Part shown: piece after piece, positions 31,058 to 43,186 of the stretch | Position numbering within the stretch: position 1 is the first letter of the stretch | Layout: every line of letters starts with the position of its first letter | Assembly (NCBI GenBank): GCA_018257865.1 | Contig: JAEUBA010000091.1 | Coordinates: forward strand, 61,226-125,225 | DNA: 64,000 bases | Origin: Stereocaulon alpinum | Taxonomy: Eukaryota; Ascomycota; Lecanoromycetes; Lecanorales; Stereocaulaceae | Direction of reading: 5' to 3' | The notes under the pieces: model-generated | The model's input: only the letters and a program-made list of their open reading frames with translations | Told to the model about the DNA's origin: nothing | Databases searched by the model: none | Made by a program: the position numbers and the translations under genes

Positions 31058-33849
31058 ATGGCTAGATCACCTAAGATTGAGGACGATGACCCGGACCACA
31101 CAACACACACGGATATCCCAAACGCTGTTGAATCTGTCCCTAAGGGGAATAAGGCCAAGTTGCACAGCAGAGACAAGGATTTTAAGGACTCTCCAGGCTC
31201 CGCTTCAGCAAAGAGAAGATGCGTCAGCACCGCATGTATCGCATGTCGCAGGAGGAAGTCCAAAGTTCGTACCCTAGCTCTCTCTCTATCGCTTGCAGGG
31301 GTGGACCGCTCTTATCTACGTACCGTGAGGATACTGACTGAGGCTCCGCAATTCACAGTGTGACGGCAACACTCCCAGTTGCGCTGCATGCTCCTCTGTC
31401 TACGGCACGGAATGCGTCTACGACCCCAACTCAGACCACCGTCGCAAGGGCGTCTACAAGAAGGATATTGACAACCTCAAGACGCGCAATTCCACCTTAC
31501 AGACCCTCATTCAAGCGATTCTCAATTATCCCGAGAACGAGGTGCCTGAGCTTGTCCGACAGATAAGAACATGTGAAAGCTTGGATGACGTTGCTGAGTC
31601 AATCTTGGCCAAAGATAACGCTCTCGGTGACGATGATGTCGTTGAAGAAGCGCCAGTTGACAATGGAACGCCCTCGGGCGTCCCCAAGTTTGAGAAAGAG
31701 TTATCAGGCAAAATGGGCAAGCTGCGCTTAGATAATGGATCGATGAGCATCATTGGTGGTACATCGAATCTGATTTTCATGGAACCTGAGGGCGACGATG
31801 GTCCATCATCGATGGACGATTCAGAGCCATACGAACACTCAGAGGATGCAATCATCTCGTGGACGGAAGTCACCTCGGACCCTGACCTCATCCTACATCT
31901 ACTCAATATGTACTTCACTTGGCACTATACCTACTTCACCACCCTGTCGAAAGAACTCTTCTGGCACGACTTTTCCCTGGGAAACTTACCTCGCACCGTC
32001 AAGCGCAAGACCGAGTACTGCACTCCTCTGCTAGTCAATGCGATGTTGGCATTGGGCTGCCATTTTACTTCTTGGCCACAAGCCAGATCTGACCCTAAAA
32101 ACTCGGCTACCGCTGGCGATCACTTTTTCAAGGAAGCAAAGAGGTTAATATTGGAAAATGACGAACACGAGAATCCAAGACTCGCGACAGTTCAAGCACT
32201 AGCCCTGATGTCTGTACGTGAAGCTGGATGTGGGCGAGAGGCTCGCGGATGGGTCTACAGCGGCATGAGTTTTCGAATGGCCTACGACTTGGGCTTGAAT
32301 ATAGACTCTGGGTCCAGCAACCTCGACGAATCCGAGATTGATGCTCGAAGGATTACGATCTGGGGCTGCTTCCTGTTTGATAAGTATGTCTAGTCTCCCA
32401 ATCTAGAGACAAACTCACTGACGAACCAGGTGTTGGTCAAATTACCTCGGGCGGCAGCCTCAAATACCGCTATCGAGCATTGCGGTACCTAAGTTTGATG
32501 TGTTCCCTGTGGAAGATGCCGACAAGTGGTCGCCATACGCAGACTCCGGCGTGGGCAAGGCTCATTCCCAGCCGTCGCGAACACGCGCTATCGCTCTCCA
32601 GACATCGCAATTGTGTGAGATAAGCAGCGACCTTTTATTATACTTCTACCACCCACATCAGCTGGAGAAACCCCTTGGCAAGCAGGCAGAACTCAAGAAG
32701 TTGAGCGAGCTACATACTCGACTGGAAGCATGGCGGAAGAACTTGCCAAAAGAGATGGAGCCAAAAGAGGGCCAGTTGCCCAATGTGCTGGTCATGCAGT
32801 AAGCTCAGACTCAATATGTGTAATCATTTAGCTAACCGCGCCATAGCATGTTCTTCCAACTTCTCTTCATTCACTTGTTCCGTCCCTTCCTTAAATACAA
32901 GCAAGCTACTTCTCCTCTTCCGGCACACGTCTCTCCCCGCAAATTCCTCACCCATGCGGCGTCCATGATCTCCAAGCTTCTACGTCTCTACAAACGCACT
33001 CATGGCCTCCGTCAGATCTGCAATATTGTAGTCTACATCTCCCACGCAGCATGTACGGTCCACTTGCTCAACCTACCTGACAAGAACGCCGCCAGAGATA
33101 TCGTCCATGGCGTGAAGCACCTCGAAGAGATTGGTGAGAGCTGGCTATGTGCTCGACGGACTTTACATATACTACATTTGGTGGCAAGGCGTTGGAATAT
33201 CGATCTCCCAGAGGACGCAGAGAAGAGTTTCATGCGAGCCGAAGCCAAATTCGGTCCTTTCAAAGACCATGGATCATCGCCAAAGATGGACAATGGTATG
33301 CCGCCGCCAACGCCCATGCAGCCATTACCGCCGCCGGCATCGAAACCCAAAGTTGAGTCCAACCTCAACGCGGCCGTTAACACCGCGAATGGAGTCCCTA
33401 CGAACGGCTTCTTCCCCACTAGCGCTCCGCTGGCCAGCCCAATGCCCCAAGATGTTCCAAGTCTCAATGGTTCGTTGACGCTTGCACCACAGTCGACGGC
33501 TGACTATAACAAGCCGAGCTCGCAGAGCTACACGGTGTCTCCTCCCCAACAGAGTTACTTTAACAACCAAATATCACAAGCGCCACAGACACAGCCTACC
33601 ACCTCACCCACGATGCTTTTTGGTGGGGTCGATTCGCTCATACAGGACCACGACTGGTGGCTGAAAGACTCAAATCAGATGTTTGCGAACTGGAACGGCA
33701 TGGAACACGAAGCGGCCCTGCACAGTAATGCGGGCTTTGATATGGGTACTGGGAACATGGGCTATGGTAACGGCGCTTACGGCATGAATGGAAACGGTAT
33801 GGCCGGCAATGGAATGAACGGAAACAACAACATGGGCTTCACGAGATAG
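31058..33849 (+). CDS. Zn2Cys6 transcription factor with fungal-specific TF domain (NirA/Nit-4-like)
   Basis: Four exons: 31058-31264, 31359-32383, 32430-32798 and 32847-33849, 867 aa. The binuclear zinc cluster uses Cys60, 63, 70, 77, 80 and 88 (STACIACRRRKSK then CDGNTPSCAACSS), with a linker and dimerisation helix after it (DIDNLKTRNSTLQTLIQAIL). The first intron splits the cluster exactly between Lys69 and Cys70 and has an unusual donor, GTTCGT. The middle region (about residues 240-560) is the fungal-specific regulatory domain: YFTWHYTYFTTLSKELFWHD, GWVYSGMSFRMAYDLGLN and RRITIWGCFLFDK. The C-terminus is Pro-, Gln-, Asn- and Gly-rich, as in activation domains. The zinc-cluster wording resembles nitrate regulators such as NirA/Nit-4 as I remember them, but this cannot be settled without a search and no nitrate-assimilation genes are adjacent. 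Confidence 0.88.
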
Positions 33850-34649
33850 GCCGGCCGACTCCATGGATGATCTTGACGTGAACCATGATTGACGACCGCC
33901 ATTGGATAGAGTACGGTAAGGTATGGGCTCTACATGAGAATTTGGGATATCGGAATGATTTAATGCTATCTACATGCAGATAGGTTATGTTCAATACATA
34001 CATGGAATATGCTCCGAACCTAGGACAATCATGTGACCCACCACTGACTAAAGTGCGGCCGCTCTGCTCCCTATTCTCTCTCATGCTCTTTTTCAGCTTC
34101 CCTACGCTCCCCTATCCTCCCCCACTACCCCTCCCCTATCCTCCCTCACTACCCCTCCCTACCACCTCGCTTCTCTATCGTACCACGGTAACTTCAGATG
34201 ATAGCCCATGATAACTTCGCATTGTATGTTCATCTAAGAGAGTCGGAAACGGATACCTCTTGACTTTGTCTGCCAATGCGAGAGGCTTCGTCGGCAAATG
34301 AACGACAACATCTATCCGCACGTGCATTGAGCTGCTTTGTCAGACGATGGGTCAGACCTTCATAGATGTCATTGAAAGCGGATGGCTGACCAGATGGGGA
34401 CGCAACCATGACGTTGTAAAGAGTCGACTGGTCTTTACCTGCAGGGTATCGTTCAACGTTCGAATTTCTTTCTCGATATTGCCGTAAGACACATTTTTCT
34501 TCACAAGCATCACACAAGGACAGATAGAACACAACAACACATGCTACCTTCTCATTTGAAAGATCTCTAGTATGTTACTCAACTCACAAGATTATTTCCC
34601 TCAATTGTTGAAAGTATTGATTATTTCCATGTGGCTCGTTCCGTAGGCA
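33850..34649. other. Intergenic with a 24-bp tandem duplication
   Basis: 3' region of the regulator gene. It includes a pyrimidine-rich track with two copies of a 24-bp unit (34108-34131 and 34132-34155; one mismatch) of the type TCCCCTATCCTCC. Minus-strand frames in 34230-34540 have no domain texture. Confidence 0.5.
34108..34155 (+). repeat. 24-bp tandem repeat, two copies
   Basis: Two adjacent copies starting TCCCCTATCCTCC and ending CACTACCCC differ at one position (C in the first, T in the second). Pyrimidine-rich; probably replication slippage. Confidence 0.85.
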
Positions 34650-35011
34650 CTAATGATTATCGTTGTTGGGATCCGGCGTACAGCCAACCGTGTAGCCGGT
34701 GTATCTCGTATGGAGTGAACGCAATCGCCAGCCGTTTTCTGGGTTGTTGCCCCCTGGTTCCCCTCCACTTGGTACGCTCCAAGCTGTGACTGGTTGACCG
34801 TTGAAGGCGTCCTTGGCCTCCTGAGCGATAACATTGCCCTTGCCGGCGACTTGCCGCTCGTAATTGAGGTTCCAAAGATAGACCATGTGGAAGTAAGTAT
34901 CTGTTTGAGTGGGTCGTTGTATTTTGGGCCGGGCTCGCAGCATTGATGGCCGGCGAAGTGCAAATCGATGTCGATGTAGCGCACTTTGGCTTTATATTTG
35001 TCCAGCTTGGG
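34650..35011 (-). pseudogene. C-terminal remnant of a fungal SGNH/GDSL-type hydrolase
   Basis: The minus strand reads KLDKYKAKVRYIDIDLHFAG then HQCCEPGPKYNDP in one frame. After a one-base shift near 34908-34915 it reads TQTDTYFHMVYLWNLNYER and ends with ENGWRLRSLHTRYTG and a stop at 34650. The order VRYIDID, GHxxCEPG, DTYF and RxxH resembles the C-terminal half of fungal secreted SGNH-hydrolase-like proteins (FVDID..GHRFCEPG..DTWFF..HP). No N-terminal half is present: a stop at 35014-35012 bounds it and MCM6 begins 146 bp away. It appears truncated and frameshifted. The assignment is by motif memory, so it is moderate. Confidence 0.5.
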
Positions 35012-35157
35012 TTAAAATTCGCGCCTGCCAAGAACTCGACGCGAAAACCACTTTACGCGAAAAGTCGCGAACGCGTCGAAGTGCTCACCTACGGACACCC
35101 CACCAGCCCAGCTTCGACTTTCAACTTTCAACTTTCAACAGTACCACTATTGTAATC

Positions 35158-38100
35158 ATGGCTTCAGTCGTCGAGGGTCTCCTTAATTCAGATAACCCAG
35201 ATCTCGACCTCGCCGCCGGTGGCCGAGCGAATGGAGCCTCGAAAATGCCCAATGGCCGAAGCGCCCAACGGTCATCAGTGCCTCCTTCAGAAGGAACTGG
35301 GGCTCTTAGCGATGTCGAGGGCTTCCCAGATGATGAGATTGTTGGCGCTCGAGGTACAGACCGGAATAGGCCTCGAGATCCTATGGCGAGAGCTGTGCCA
35401 AAAGTAGTGGATAAAGTCGGCGAGAAGGTTGCAGAGGAATTCGAGACTTTCTTGGACCAGTATGCGCTTTTGTGAATCGCATGCAATTGGAGTAGCTGAC
35501 GTCTCTAGGTTCGTCGAGGACATCACGTTATCGGGAGCTCCCCCTTCGTCCGCTCTTACTAGCGACAAATACTACGTCGCGCAAATCCACGGCCTTCGGA
35601 TCTACAACCTCTCCACCCTCTACGTCGACTTCCAACACCTCTTGTCCCTACCGAACCAGACTTTGGCCAATGCTATCGCGAATGATTACTACCGCTATCT
35701 CCCCTTTCTCACACGAGCACTCCACAACCTGATCGCGAAGTACGAGCCACGATACTTCAAGGAGCATCGACAGCCTACGAGCGCATCTTCACAGACTGGC
35801 TCATCCGTTGCAGGCAATGGTGTCAGTCAGGCTGAGACGCAGGGCTCAAGGACCACCAATCAGCAGACTGATAAGCTGTTTACGCTCGCTTTCTACAATC
35901 TGCCTCTTATCTCGCGGATACGGCAGCTGCGAACAGCGTCTGTGGGCAAGTTGCTCTCTATCTCAGGCACAGTGACGAGAACATCCGAAGTGCGACCCGA
36001 GCTATACCTGGCTACATTCATATGCGAAGGTTGCAGGACCGTCATCTCGAATGTAGAACAGACATTCAGATACACGGAGCCCACACAGTGTCCCAATTTG
36101 ACCTGCATGAACCGGCAAGGATGGCGCCTGGACATCCGGCAGAGCACATTTGTCGATTGGCAGAAGGTCAGAATACAAGAGAACAGCTCCGAGATACCCA
36201 CAGGCAGCATGCCACGAACAATGGATGTGATTCTGCGAGGAGAAATTGTGGATCGTGCGAAAGCTGGAGAGAAGTGTGTGTTTACTGGAACACTCATCGT
36301 GGTGCCTGATGTCAGCCAGCTAGGACTTCCAGGTGTACGACCAGAGGCTACACGAGACAACCGCAATGCGCCGAGGGGAGGTGATGCTGGAGGAACTGGT
36401 ATTACAGGTCTCAAGGCGCTGGGAGTCCGTGATCTGACATACAGAATGGCCTTCCTCTCATGCATGGTGACTCCAGATACTTCGACACCAGGGCAAGCCG
36501 CAAATCAACAACTCAATGGCCAAGCCGGGAATATATTGGCTTCCCTAAATCAGACAGCGACGATCGACCCCCAAGACACAGGAGATCACGCTCAAGAAGC
36601 ATACCTGCAATCTTTGACAGCGTCTGAAATCGAGGACCTCAAGCACATGGTGCACAGTGACCACATTTACTCAAGGCTAGTTAACTCTTTGGCACCTATG
36701 GTCTACGGCCATGAGATTGTCAAGAAGGGTTTGCTGTTGCAGCTTATGGGAGGTGTTAGTAAAGTCACGCCAGAAGGCATGCAATTAAGGGGGGATCTGA
36801 ATATTTGTATCGTTGGTGATCCAAGTACCAGCAAGAGTCAGTTTCTCAAGTAAGTTTCGTATTTCCTCTTTCTACGCAGAAGGTTGATGATTGGTATAGA
36901 TACATTTGCTCCTTCCTCCCGCGCGCTGTTTACACTTCTGGCAAAGCCTCTTCAGCTGCCGGTCTCACAGCAGCAGTAGTCAAAGATGAAGAGACTGGCG
37001 AGTTCACCATCGAAGCCGGCGCTCTCATGCTCGCAGACAACGGTATATGCGCCATCGACGAATTCGACAAGATGGACATTGGCGACCAGGTAGCCATTCA
37101 CGAAGCCATGGAACAGCAGACTATCTCGATTGCCAAAGCTGGTATCCAAGCCACTCTGAATGCAAGGACGAGTATTCTGGCCGCTGCCAATCCAGTGGGT
37201 GGGCGATACAATCGGAAGACCACGCTCAGGGCAAATATCAACATGAGTGCGCCAATCATGAGTCGTTTCGATCTGTTCTTTGTCATCCTAGATGAGTGCA
37301 ATGAGAGCGTCGATAGGCATCTGGCCGAGCATATCGTCAACATCCATAGGCTGCGTGACGATGCAGTACAACCCGAGTTCACGACGGAGCAGCTGCAGCG
37401 CTATATCCGCTTCGCGAGGACCTTCAAACCAGAGTTCACGCCTGAAGCCAAAGCGTTGTTGGTCGAAAAGTACAAAGAGCTCCGAGCAGACGACGCACAG
37501 GGCGGGATCGGAAGGAACAGCTATCGCATCACAGTCCGACAATTGGAAAGTATGATTCGACTGAGCGAAGCCATCGCAAAAGCCAATTGCGTTGAGGATG
37601 TAACGCCGAACTTTGTCAGAGAAGCATTCAACCTATTACGCCAGAGCATCATCAGCGTGGAGAAAGACGATGTAGAGGTTGAAGATGACGAAGACGAAGT
37701 CATGAACAATGGTACCGCCAACGGCCGCTCAGAGAGCCATGATCGGGACGGAGACTCTCCCATGGCTGATGGCGATGACGACGATCAAGACGGGCATGAT
37801 GGCGGTGACGGTATGGCTGGTCGAGCATCAGCGACACCTGCGCCACAGAGTAGGAAGACGAAGATAACGTATGACAAGTACATGGCCATACTCAACATGC
37901 TAGTGCGGAGAGTGAATGAGGATGAGATGTCGACTGGAGAGGGTGTAGAGCATGAGGAGCTAGTGCTGTGGTATCTTGAGCAGAAAGAAGATGAGCTGAA
38001 TAATATGGAGGAGGTAGAAGCGGAGAAGGAGTTGGTTAGGAAGGTCATCAAGCGAATGGTCAAGGTTTGTCTCTCTTCACTTCCTCCTTCATCCAATGAA

Positions 38101-38242
38101 GCAACCTTGCTAACATTGCGCGCAGGATAACATCTTCATGCAGATCCGCGGTGAGGGCCTTGATGGAGATGAAGGCAGCTCTAGGGAGGCGGAGAAGGTG
38201 GTTTATGTCCTGCATCCTAATTGCGCTGTTGAGGAGATGTGA
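35158..38242 (+). CDS. MCM6: MCM6, subunit of the replicative MCM2-7 helicase
   Basis: Four exons: 35158-35459, 35509-36849, 36900-38064 and 38126-38242, 974 aa. MCM6 is one of the six AAA+ subunits loaded at origins that unwind DNA during replication. The N-terminal domain has the zinc-binding pattern CEGC..CPNLTC and the MCM6-type wording RYTEPTQCPN. The AAA+ module has Walker A GDPSTSKSQF (about 536-545), Walker B DEFDKM (601-606) and the arginine-finger SRFD (669-672), so catalysis should be intact. An acidic linker (about 37660-37830) separates the AAA+ core from the C-terminal winged-helix region (MAILNMLVRRVNEDE, and DNIFMQIRGEGLDG in the last exon). It is a single-copy essential gene in fungi and nothing in it looks damaged. 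Confidence 0.96.
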
Positions 38243-39953
38243 AGTCACAATGGATGCTCTGCTACCACGGCGCTTTGAGGGGAATGGACAAGTAATGCTC
38301 GGCGGTGTAGGGATTCCACCTAAGCGCATCAAGGCGTTGGGCAGGTGGGAATAACTGTATATTAGACCAAAGCGTGTCACATTATCTGATATCCAGCATG
38401 AAACGACTCACTTCACAATAATAAACCTCCTCCCGTTCAAACGCAACTTTCAAGACAGAACAAAAAGGTCATGCTTGACATCAACATTCCTACAACAGGT
38501 CTTAAACAGCTCATCTGAAAGCCGCCGGAACAAGGTAGCGAGATGATCATCGAAAGAGACGCAGCAGCAATGCATCCACTCGATGACAGACTACCTTACT
38601 TCATGAAACACCGCTACCACGATACCTTAGCATCCCCATTAGGCCTAGCTACCTATATGGCGTCATAATTGATAAAGTATCTCGAAACAAACCAAGGGCA
38701 CAGTACGGAGTACCAGCGGGCCGAACCCCCTGATTGGCCGCTAGTTACGGTAAGTTAGCCGCCAGGCGATCACATCACGGCCGAGCTGGCTAAGGTACGT
38801 ACATACATGCGCGACATGATCGGTCCCCCCAACCTCCCAACAGGTTTCATCCTTAGCAAACAGTTTCCAGGCTACTCTCCACCTGGGAATCTCTAGCCTT
38901 CAGCCCTATGAGGGGCTAGCAAAGGTGTTTGGCTAGAACTACTCGGTAGGTAGGTCCTTCAATGACTGGTTTGCTGGCCAGCAAAGTTCAGCCAAAGAGA
39001 TGGAGATTTCTCTCCTATGTCTTCCTGCAATCTATCCATGCATGAACTCACAGAAACTGACGTTTATTGCGTACTGGCTAACCCCAACTGGACCACCAAT
39101 CCCTGAAAACCAGGTAGTTGATCCGCGTCGGGTGTTCAAGCGGAGTTTGTTGGTCCTGGCATACCATCTGACAGCATTACTTTGCAGGCGTCTCCCATTC
39201 TCGTGTACATGCAGTACAGGCAGTCGCAGCTATCGTGTCGCTTAGCCTTGGGGAGATTTAGCAGTATGTCTATGGTCCCACGTTATTCCCACTATCTTAC
39301 CACGCGGCAAGCAATCTGTATGACATCGTAGCTGATCCAATGGTCAACGCACCCGCTTATCTTCCGCCCTGCATTATTTCACAAAAATCACGTGCTGAAA
39401 TCATCAGATCACTACGGAAGAGAAGACCATCCCATCTTGTAATCCGGCTACACCTCCACCTGGCTGTGCTGTGGAGGATCAAAGAGCTTCAAAATGGTGC
39501 AGTCGAATCAGAAATGACCTGGACATGTGCATGAGCTGTCTTCGTCATGCACTGCCCTCGGCATTCGACTGCAAGTATGTTTCTAGGGCTCTCACCCACC
39601 CTGGACTTCTGATGGAATCGATGCAATACCGTAAAGCTGATGAGCTAGAATATGTGCTACGCCCCAATCCCACCTTGGAACCATGATAGGGTTGTGACAT
39701 GTTTCATTCAATCCTTCAAAGAGCCTCTAGCTTTAGCATTCCTACTTCACCTAAGAGTACTCCAAATTTAGCATCCGGAATTCACTCTCAGCATCTCACA
39801 TTCACTCCTCACCACTTCTAATTCAGCACCCCGCATTCATCCGCCATCTCTTGTGGTTCAGCGTCTCACATTTGTGCACCAGCTCTTCTATTCCAGCGTC
39901 GTGCATTAATGTACTGGCTCTTCGGGTCCAGTCTTCTGTAGTCAATCGATAAG
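38243..39953. other. Intergenic; last part is the leader of the GT34 gene
   Basis: 1.7 kb without a supported gene. The only ordered structure is the 35-bp tandem array at 39731-39938. Small plus-strand frames (39000-39686) have no domain. Confidence 0.5.
39731..39938 (+). repeat. Imperfect 35-bp tandem repeat upstream of the GT34 gene
   Basis: Units begin at 39731 (36 bp), 39767 (20 bp, shortened), 39787, 39822, 39857 and 39892 (35 bp each), with a partial unit at 39927. The consensus start is TTCAGC-N5-CATT, followed by a pyrimidine-rich end such as CTCTTCTAT. Four consecutive units have exactly the same length, so the register is preserved despite base changes. The array ends about 15 bp before the ATG at 39954 and so probably lies in the 5' leader or core promoter. 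Confidence 0.85.
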
Positions 39954-41082
39954 ATGATCGTCGATGGAGGTTCAGCTCGCTTCAGACTAGCCTTTGCGGC
40001 TCTAGCCTCACTCTTTTTCTACTTCGTGAGCTCATCGATTCACAACACGCTATTGACTGATCCGCTGACATCAGGTTTTGCAGTACGTGCTTAACCGTGG
40101 CACGCACGACCATCCACCATGGGGCTCTCGGAACAACGCCGACGGTTCCTCAGTGCTACCTAGCTCAGCTGAGACCTACGGGAAGACCACAGAACATAAC
40201 AGTCCTGCTGCTGCATTGACCGCCAAGACAAAATCGAAGAAGGGAAGTGTGGTGATGGTGACAGCCAGCACCGGCACGGAAGGTTTCCTAGGCATACCAA
40301 ATCTGAAGGAAATGGTCTATGAAAACCGCATGACCTATGCCAACAAATGGGGCTATAACCTCATGTGGGCGAACTTTACCAGCTACAGCCTGTCGAATGG
40401 TGAACCAATCTACTGGAACAAAATCCCAGTACTACAGGAAGCATTTGTTCGATATCCCGAGGCTGAATGGATCTGGTGGTTGGATATCGACATCATCATC
40501 ATGAACGTGTCGCTAAGCCTCCATGATCATGTCCTCTCCCGCGAAGGCATGGCGAGGAATGCCGTCCTGGATCAGGACATCAACAAGCCTGGCGGTGGCC
40601 CCTCTGGGTGGAAAACCCCGGCCACGTATGACTACGATCAAGTCAAATTTATCATCAATTCTGGCGGCTGGGGGATGAATGTTGGCAACTTCATAATGCG
40701 CAGAAGCGAGTGGTCCGACTGGCTGCTAGACTTTTGGATTGACCCTTTGTACATCAAGGAAAAGTGGGTGCTCCCAGAGAATAGTGGTTGGACGCATATG
40801 TTCAATTATCACCCCATCGTACGAAGACATACGGTTTGCACTACCCAAAGAGCTATGAATGCCTTCCCCGAGTACAATCCTTTAGGCGCACACTGGCAGC
40901 CAGGTGATCATTCCATTCACTTTGCCGGCTGCGGAAACCACACCAAATGCCCAGGCGAATGGAACAAGTACTGGAACCTGCGTGAGAAATATGTAGTTCC
41001 AGGATTTATTGAGCAGCAATTGAAAGATGGAACTGCAGAGATTGAGAACATCCAGAAAGGCGTCGGTGTTCCTCCGCATTAG
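39954..41082 (+). CDS. Glycosyltransferase family 34 (alpha-1,2-galactosyl/mannosyl transferase, Gma12/Mnn10 type)
   Basis: Two exons, 39954-40025 and 40075-41082, 359 aa. Intron 40026-40074 (GTGAGC..ATCAG) lies inside the N-terminal membrane anchor (LAFAALASLFFYF then VLQYVLN), giving a type II membrane topology expected for the Golgi lumen. The catalytic region begins VVMVTASTGTEGF; the DXD metal-binding motif is in WWLDIDII (residues 161-163), followed by FIINSGGWGMNVGNFIMRRS and WVLPENSGWTHMF, which match GT34. These enzymes add sugars to N-linked mannans or galactomannan. Donor sugar (GDP-Man or UDP-Gal) cannot be decided from the sequence. It is 588 bp upstream of a second Golgi-type glycosyltransferase in the same direction. 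Confidence 0.9.
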
Positions 41083-41670
41083 AGTGGGGAGTAGATCGAG
41101 CAGTGTTACTTCTCGACGCGCGAAATCCGACATGCTCCGGCCAGAAATGACTGATCTTCAGCTGCTGAACTCAAAGCGCCTAGCCTGAATCTCTTGATAA
41201 GACGCATTTGCTTGCAAAGGACCGGCTTCTACTCGTCGATATTGGCAGGATCCTTAAATATCTGTTGTACCTGGGCGAAGGAAACGTATTCCAGTGTCTG
41301 AATGAAGCAAAAGCTATGCGAAGTCAGCTCATGGTGGTTCGATAGAAGGCGAGGCAATCTGTTGAGTAGTCAGCATAATCAACATCGAGGATGTTTCAAG
41401 GATTCACCCCCAATAGGCTAGATTATCCCAAGTCTACAGATATGATATTCAATGATGAAGTTCGTACATAAAGCTGTAGATCGTAGAAACATCTATATGT
41501 CTTATATCAACAAATATCATGAGATCAAACGTACGTGGTGAGATACAGGGCTGTGCGGGTAGTTGCTGTTTGCACTCCCAGAAGACCCTGCCTCCTATAC
41601 ATTCTCTCCAACCGACCAAAACCCAATCATGAATAGTATAGCACCATGAATAGACCATCGATCCTACAGG
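41083..41670. other. Intergenic between the two glycosyltransferase genes
   Basis: 588 bp, with the 3' end of the GT34 gene and the promoter of the GT71 gene. No additional gene is seen. Confidence 0.45.
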
Positions 41671-43186
41671 ATGTTCAACTTTCGAAGGAGCAAGCTACTC
41701 CTTCTTACTCCGCTCATCGCCTTGGCGTTACTTGGCCTGGCTTGGCTGCAACTTACTCGAAACCATAATCGGCCTCAACTTCCCCTTCTCAAACCCCTTT
41801 CAAATGACAGCACTACGCCGCATCCAGATACTGTCTCGCCGGGATATCAGCCAGGTCTAATCGAATTCTGGGACAAGCTCTCACAGGCTCTAGTGGATGC
41901 GGCGCCAAAAGCCTCCCTCCCAGACGAGCGTATCGAGGCGCCCATCAATAGCTTCGCCAATGTTAGGAAGGGGTTCAACTACCGGCCTGACTTACTCCAA
42001 CTACCGGAGAAAGATGTTGACGACCTCCGAGATGCACACTCACGCTTCGTCGCTAGGCTCTCAGAGCTGGCACCACAATTACCCTATAAAAAGGGCACGA
42101 AAGGCATCGTAACGACCGCAGCGGGGGAATTTGTCCCAATATTAATAGTCTCGCTTCGGATGCTACGGCGGACAGAGTCGAAGCTGCCGGTGGAGGTATT
42201 CATGGAAACGAACGATGAGAAGAAAGAGATATGCGAGTCCATACTGCCGAAGCTGAATGCGAGGTGTTTGATACTCTCGGACATGTTCGATGCGATTCCT
42301 CCGAAAGCGGAGATATCGCGATATCAGTTGAAGGCTTTCGCAATGCTCTTCTCGAGCTTTGATGAGATCGTGCTGTTGGATGCGGACAATCTTGCCGTGG
42401 AGCAGCCAGAGCGTCTCTTCTCAATGGAACCGTTCGTTTCGAGAGGTTTTGTCAGCTGGCCGGACTACGTACACCCTACCTTCCGACCCACTTCTCAGTT
42501 GACTCCACTAACAATATTATCAGTGGACAAACACTGCCTCCCGCCACTACTACACCATATCATCCCAACCTACACCCTCCCCAGACGAGCGCGCCTCCTC
42601 TGAATCCGGCCAATTTCTCATTTCCAAGACACTCCACACACCTACCCTCCTTTTACTAACCTATTACAACTACTACGGCCCAACCCACTACTATACCCTC
42701 CTCTCCCAAGGTGCAATGGGCCAAGGCGACAAAGAAACCTACCTCGCAGCCGCCATGGCACTCAACAGCTCCTACTACACCGTAGCGACCAATGTAGCAA
42801 CCTTGGGCTTCCGCTTCAGTGACCAGCACGAGTTCAAAGGCTGTGGTACCGTGCAGCATAACCCGCTCCTCGATTACAGCTTCCGCGAACTCCACAACAC
42901 CTCCGTGACCGAAGCCAGCATCAAGAATGCTCCATCCTTTATCCATGCCCAGACCTACAAAATGGATGCCTCAAAAGTAGCCGACACCTTCACTGCGGAG
43001 ATCAATACGCGTATGTGGGGGGCCAAAGAGGGCATAATGGAGATGTTTGGAAGGGATGTGGAGAAAGAGGTCTGGAGTGAGACGCTGTATACAGGATGTC
43101 AGCTGGAAAATAGCTTCAAGGCGTGGGAGGGTAAGACGGGTGTTTGTAAGAAAATTGGACGGGTTTATCAATTCTTGTTTGGTTGA
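41671..43186 (+). CDS. Glycosyltransferase family 71 (MNN1-type alpha-1,3-mannosyltransferase)
   Basis: Two exons, 41671-42468 and 42524-43186, 486 aa. The frame seems to break at about 42600, but the intron GTACAC..ATCAG with a CACTAAC branch site joins SWPDY to WTNTASRHYY in phase 0. N-terminal anchor LLLLTPLIALALLGLAWLQL (residues 9-28) gives a type II Golgi protein. The DXD motif is in EIVLLDADNL (237-239); KGIVTTAAGEFVPILIVSLR, then SGQFLISK and GQGDKETYLAAAM are the expected GT71 blocks. It adds terminal alpha-1,3-mannose in MNN1-like enzymes. Together with the neighbouring GT34 gene, this suggests a small cell-wall glycosylation pair, though co-regulation is inference. Confidence 0.9.
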
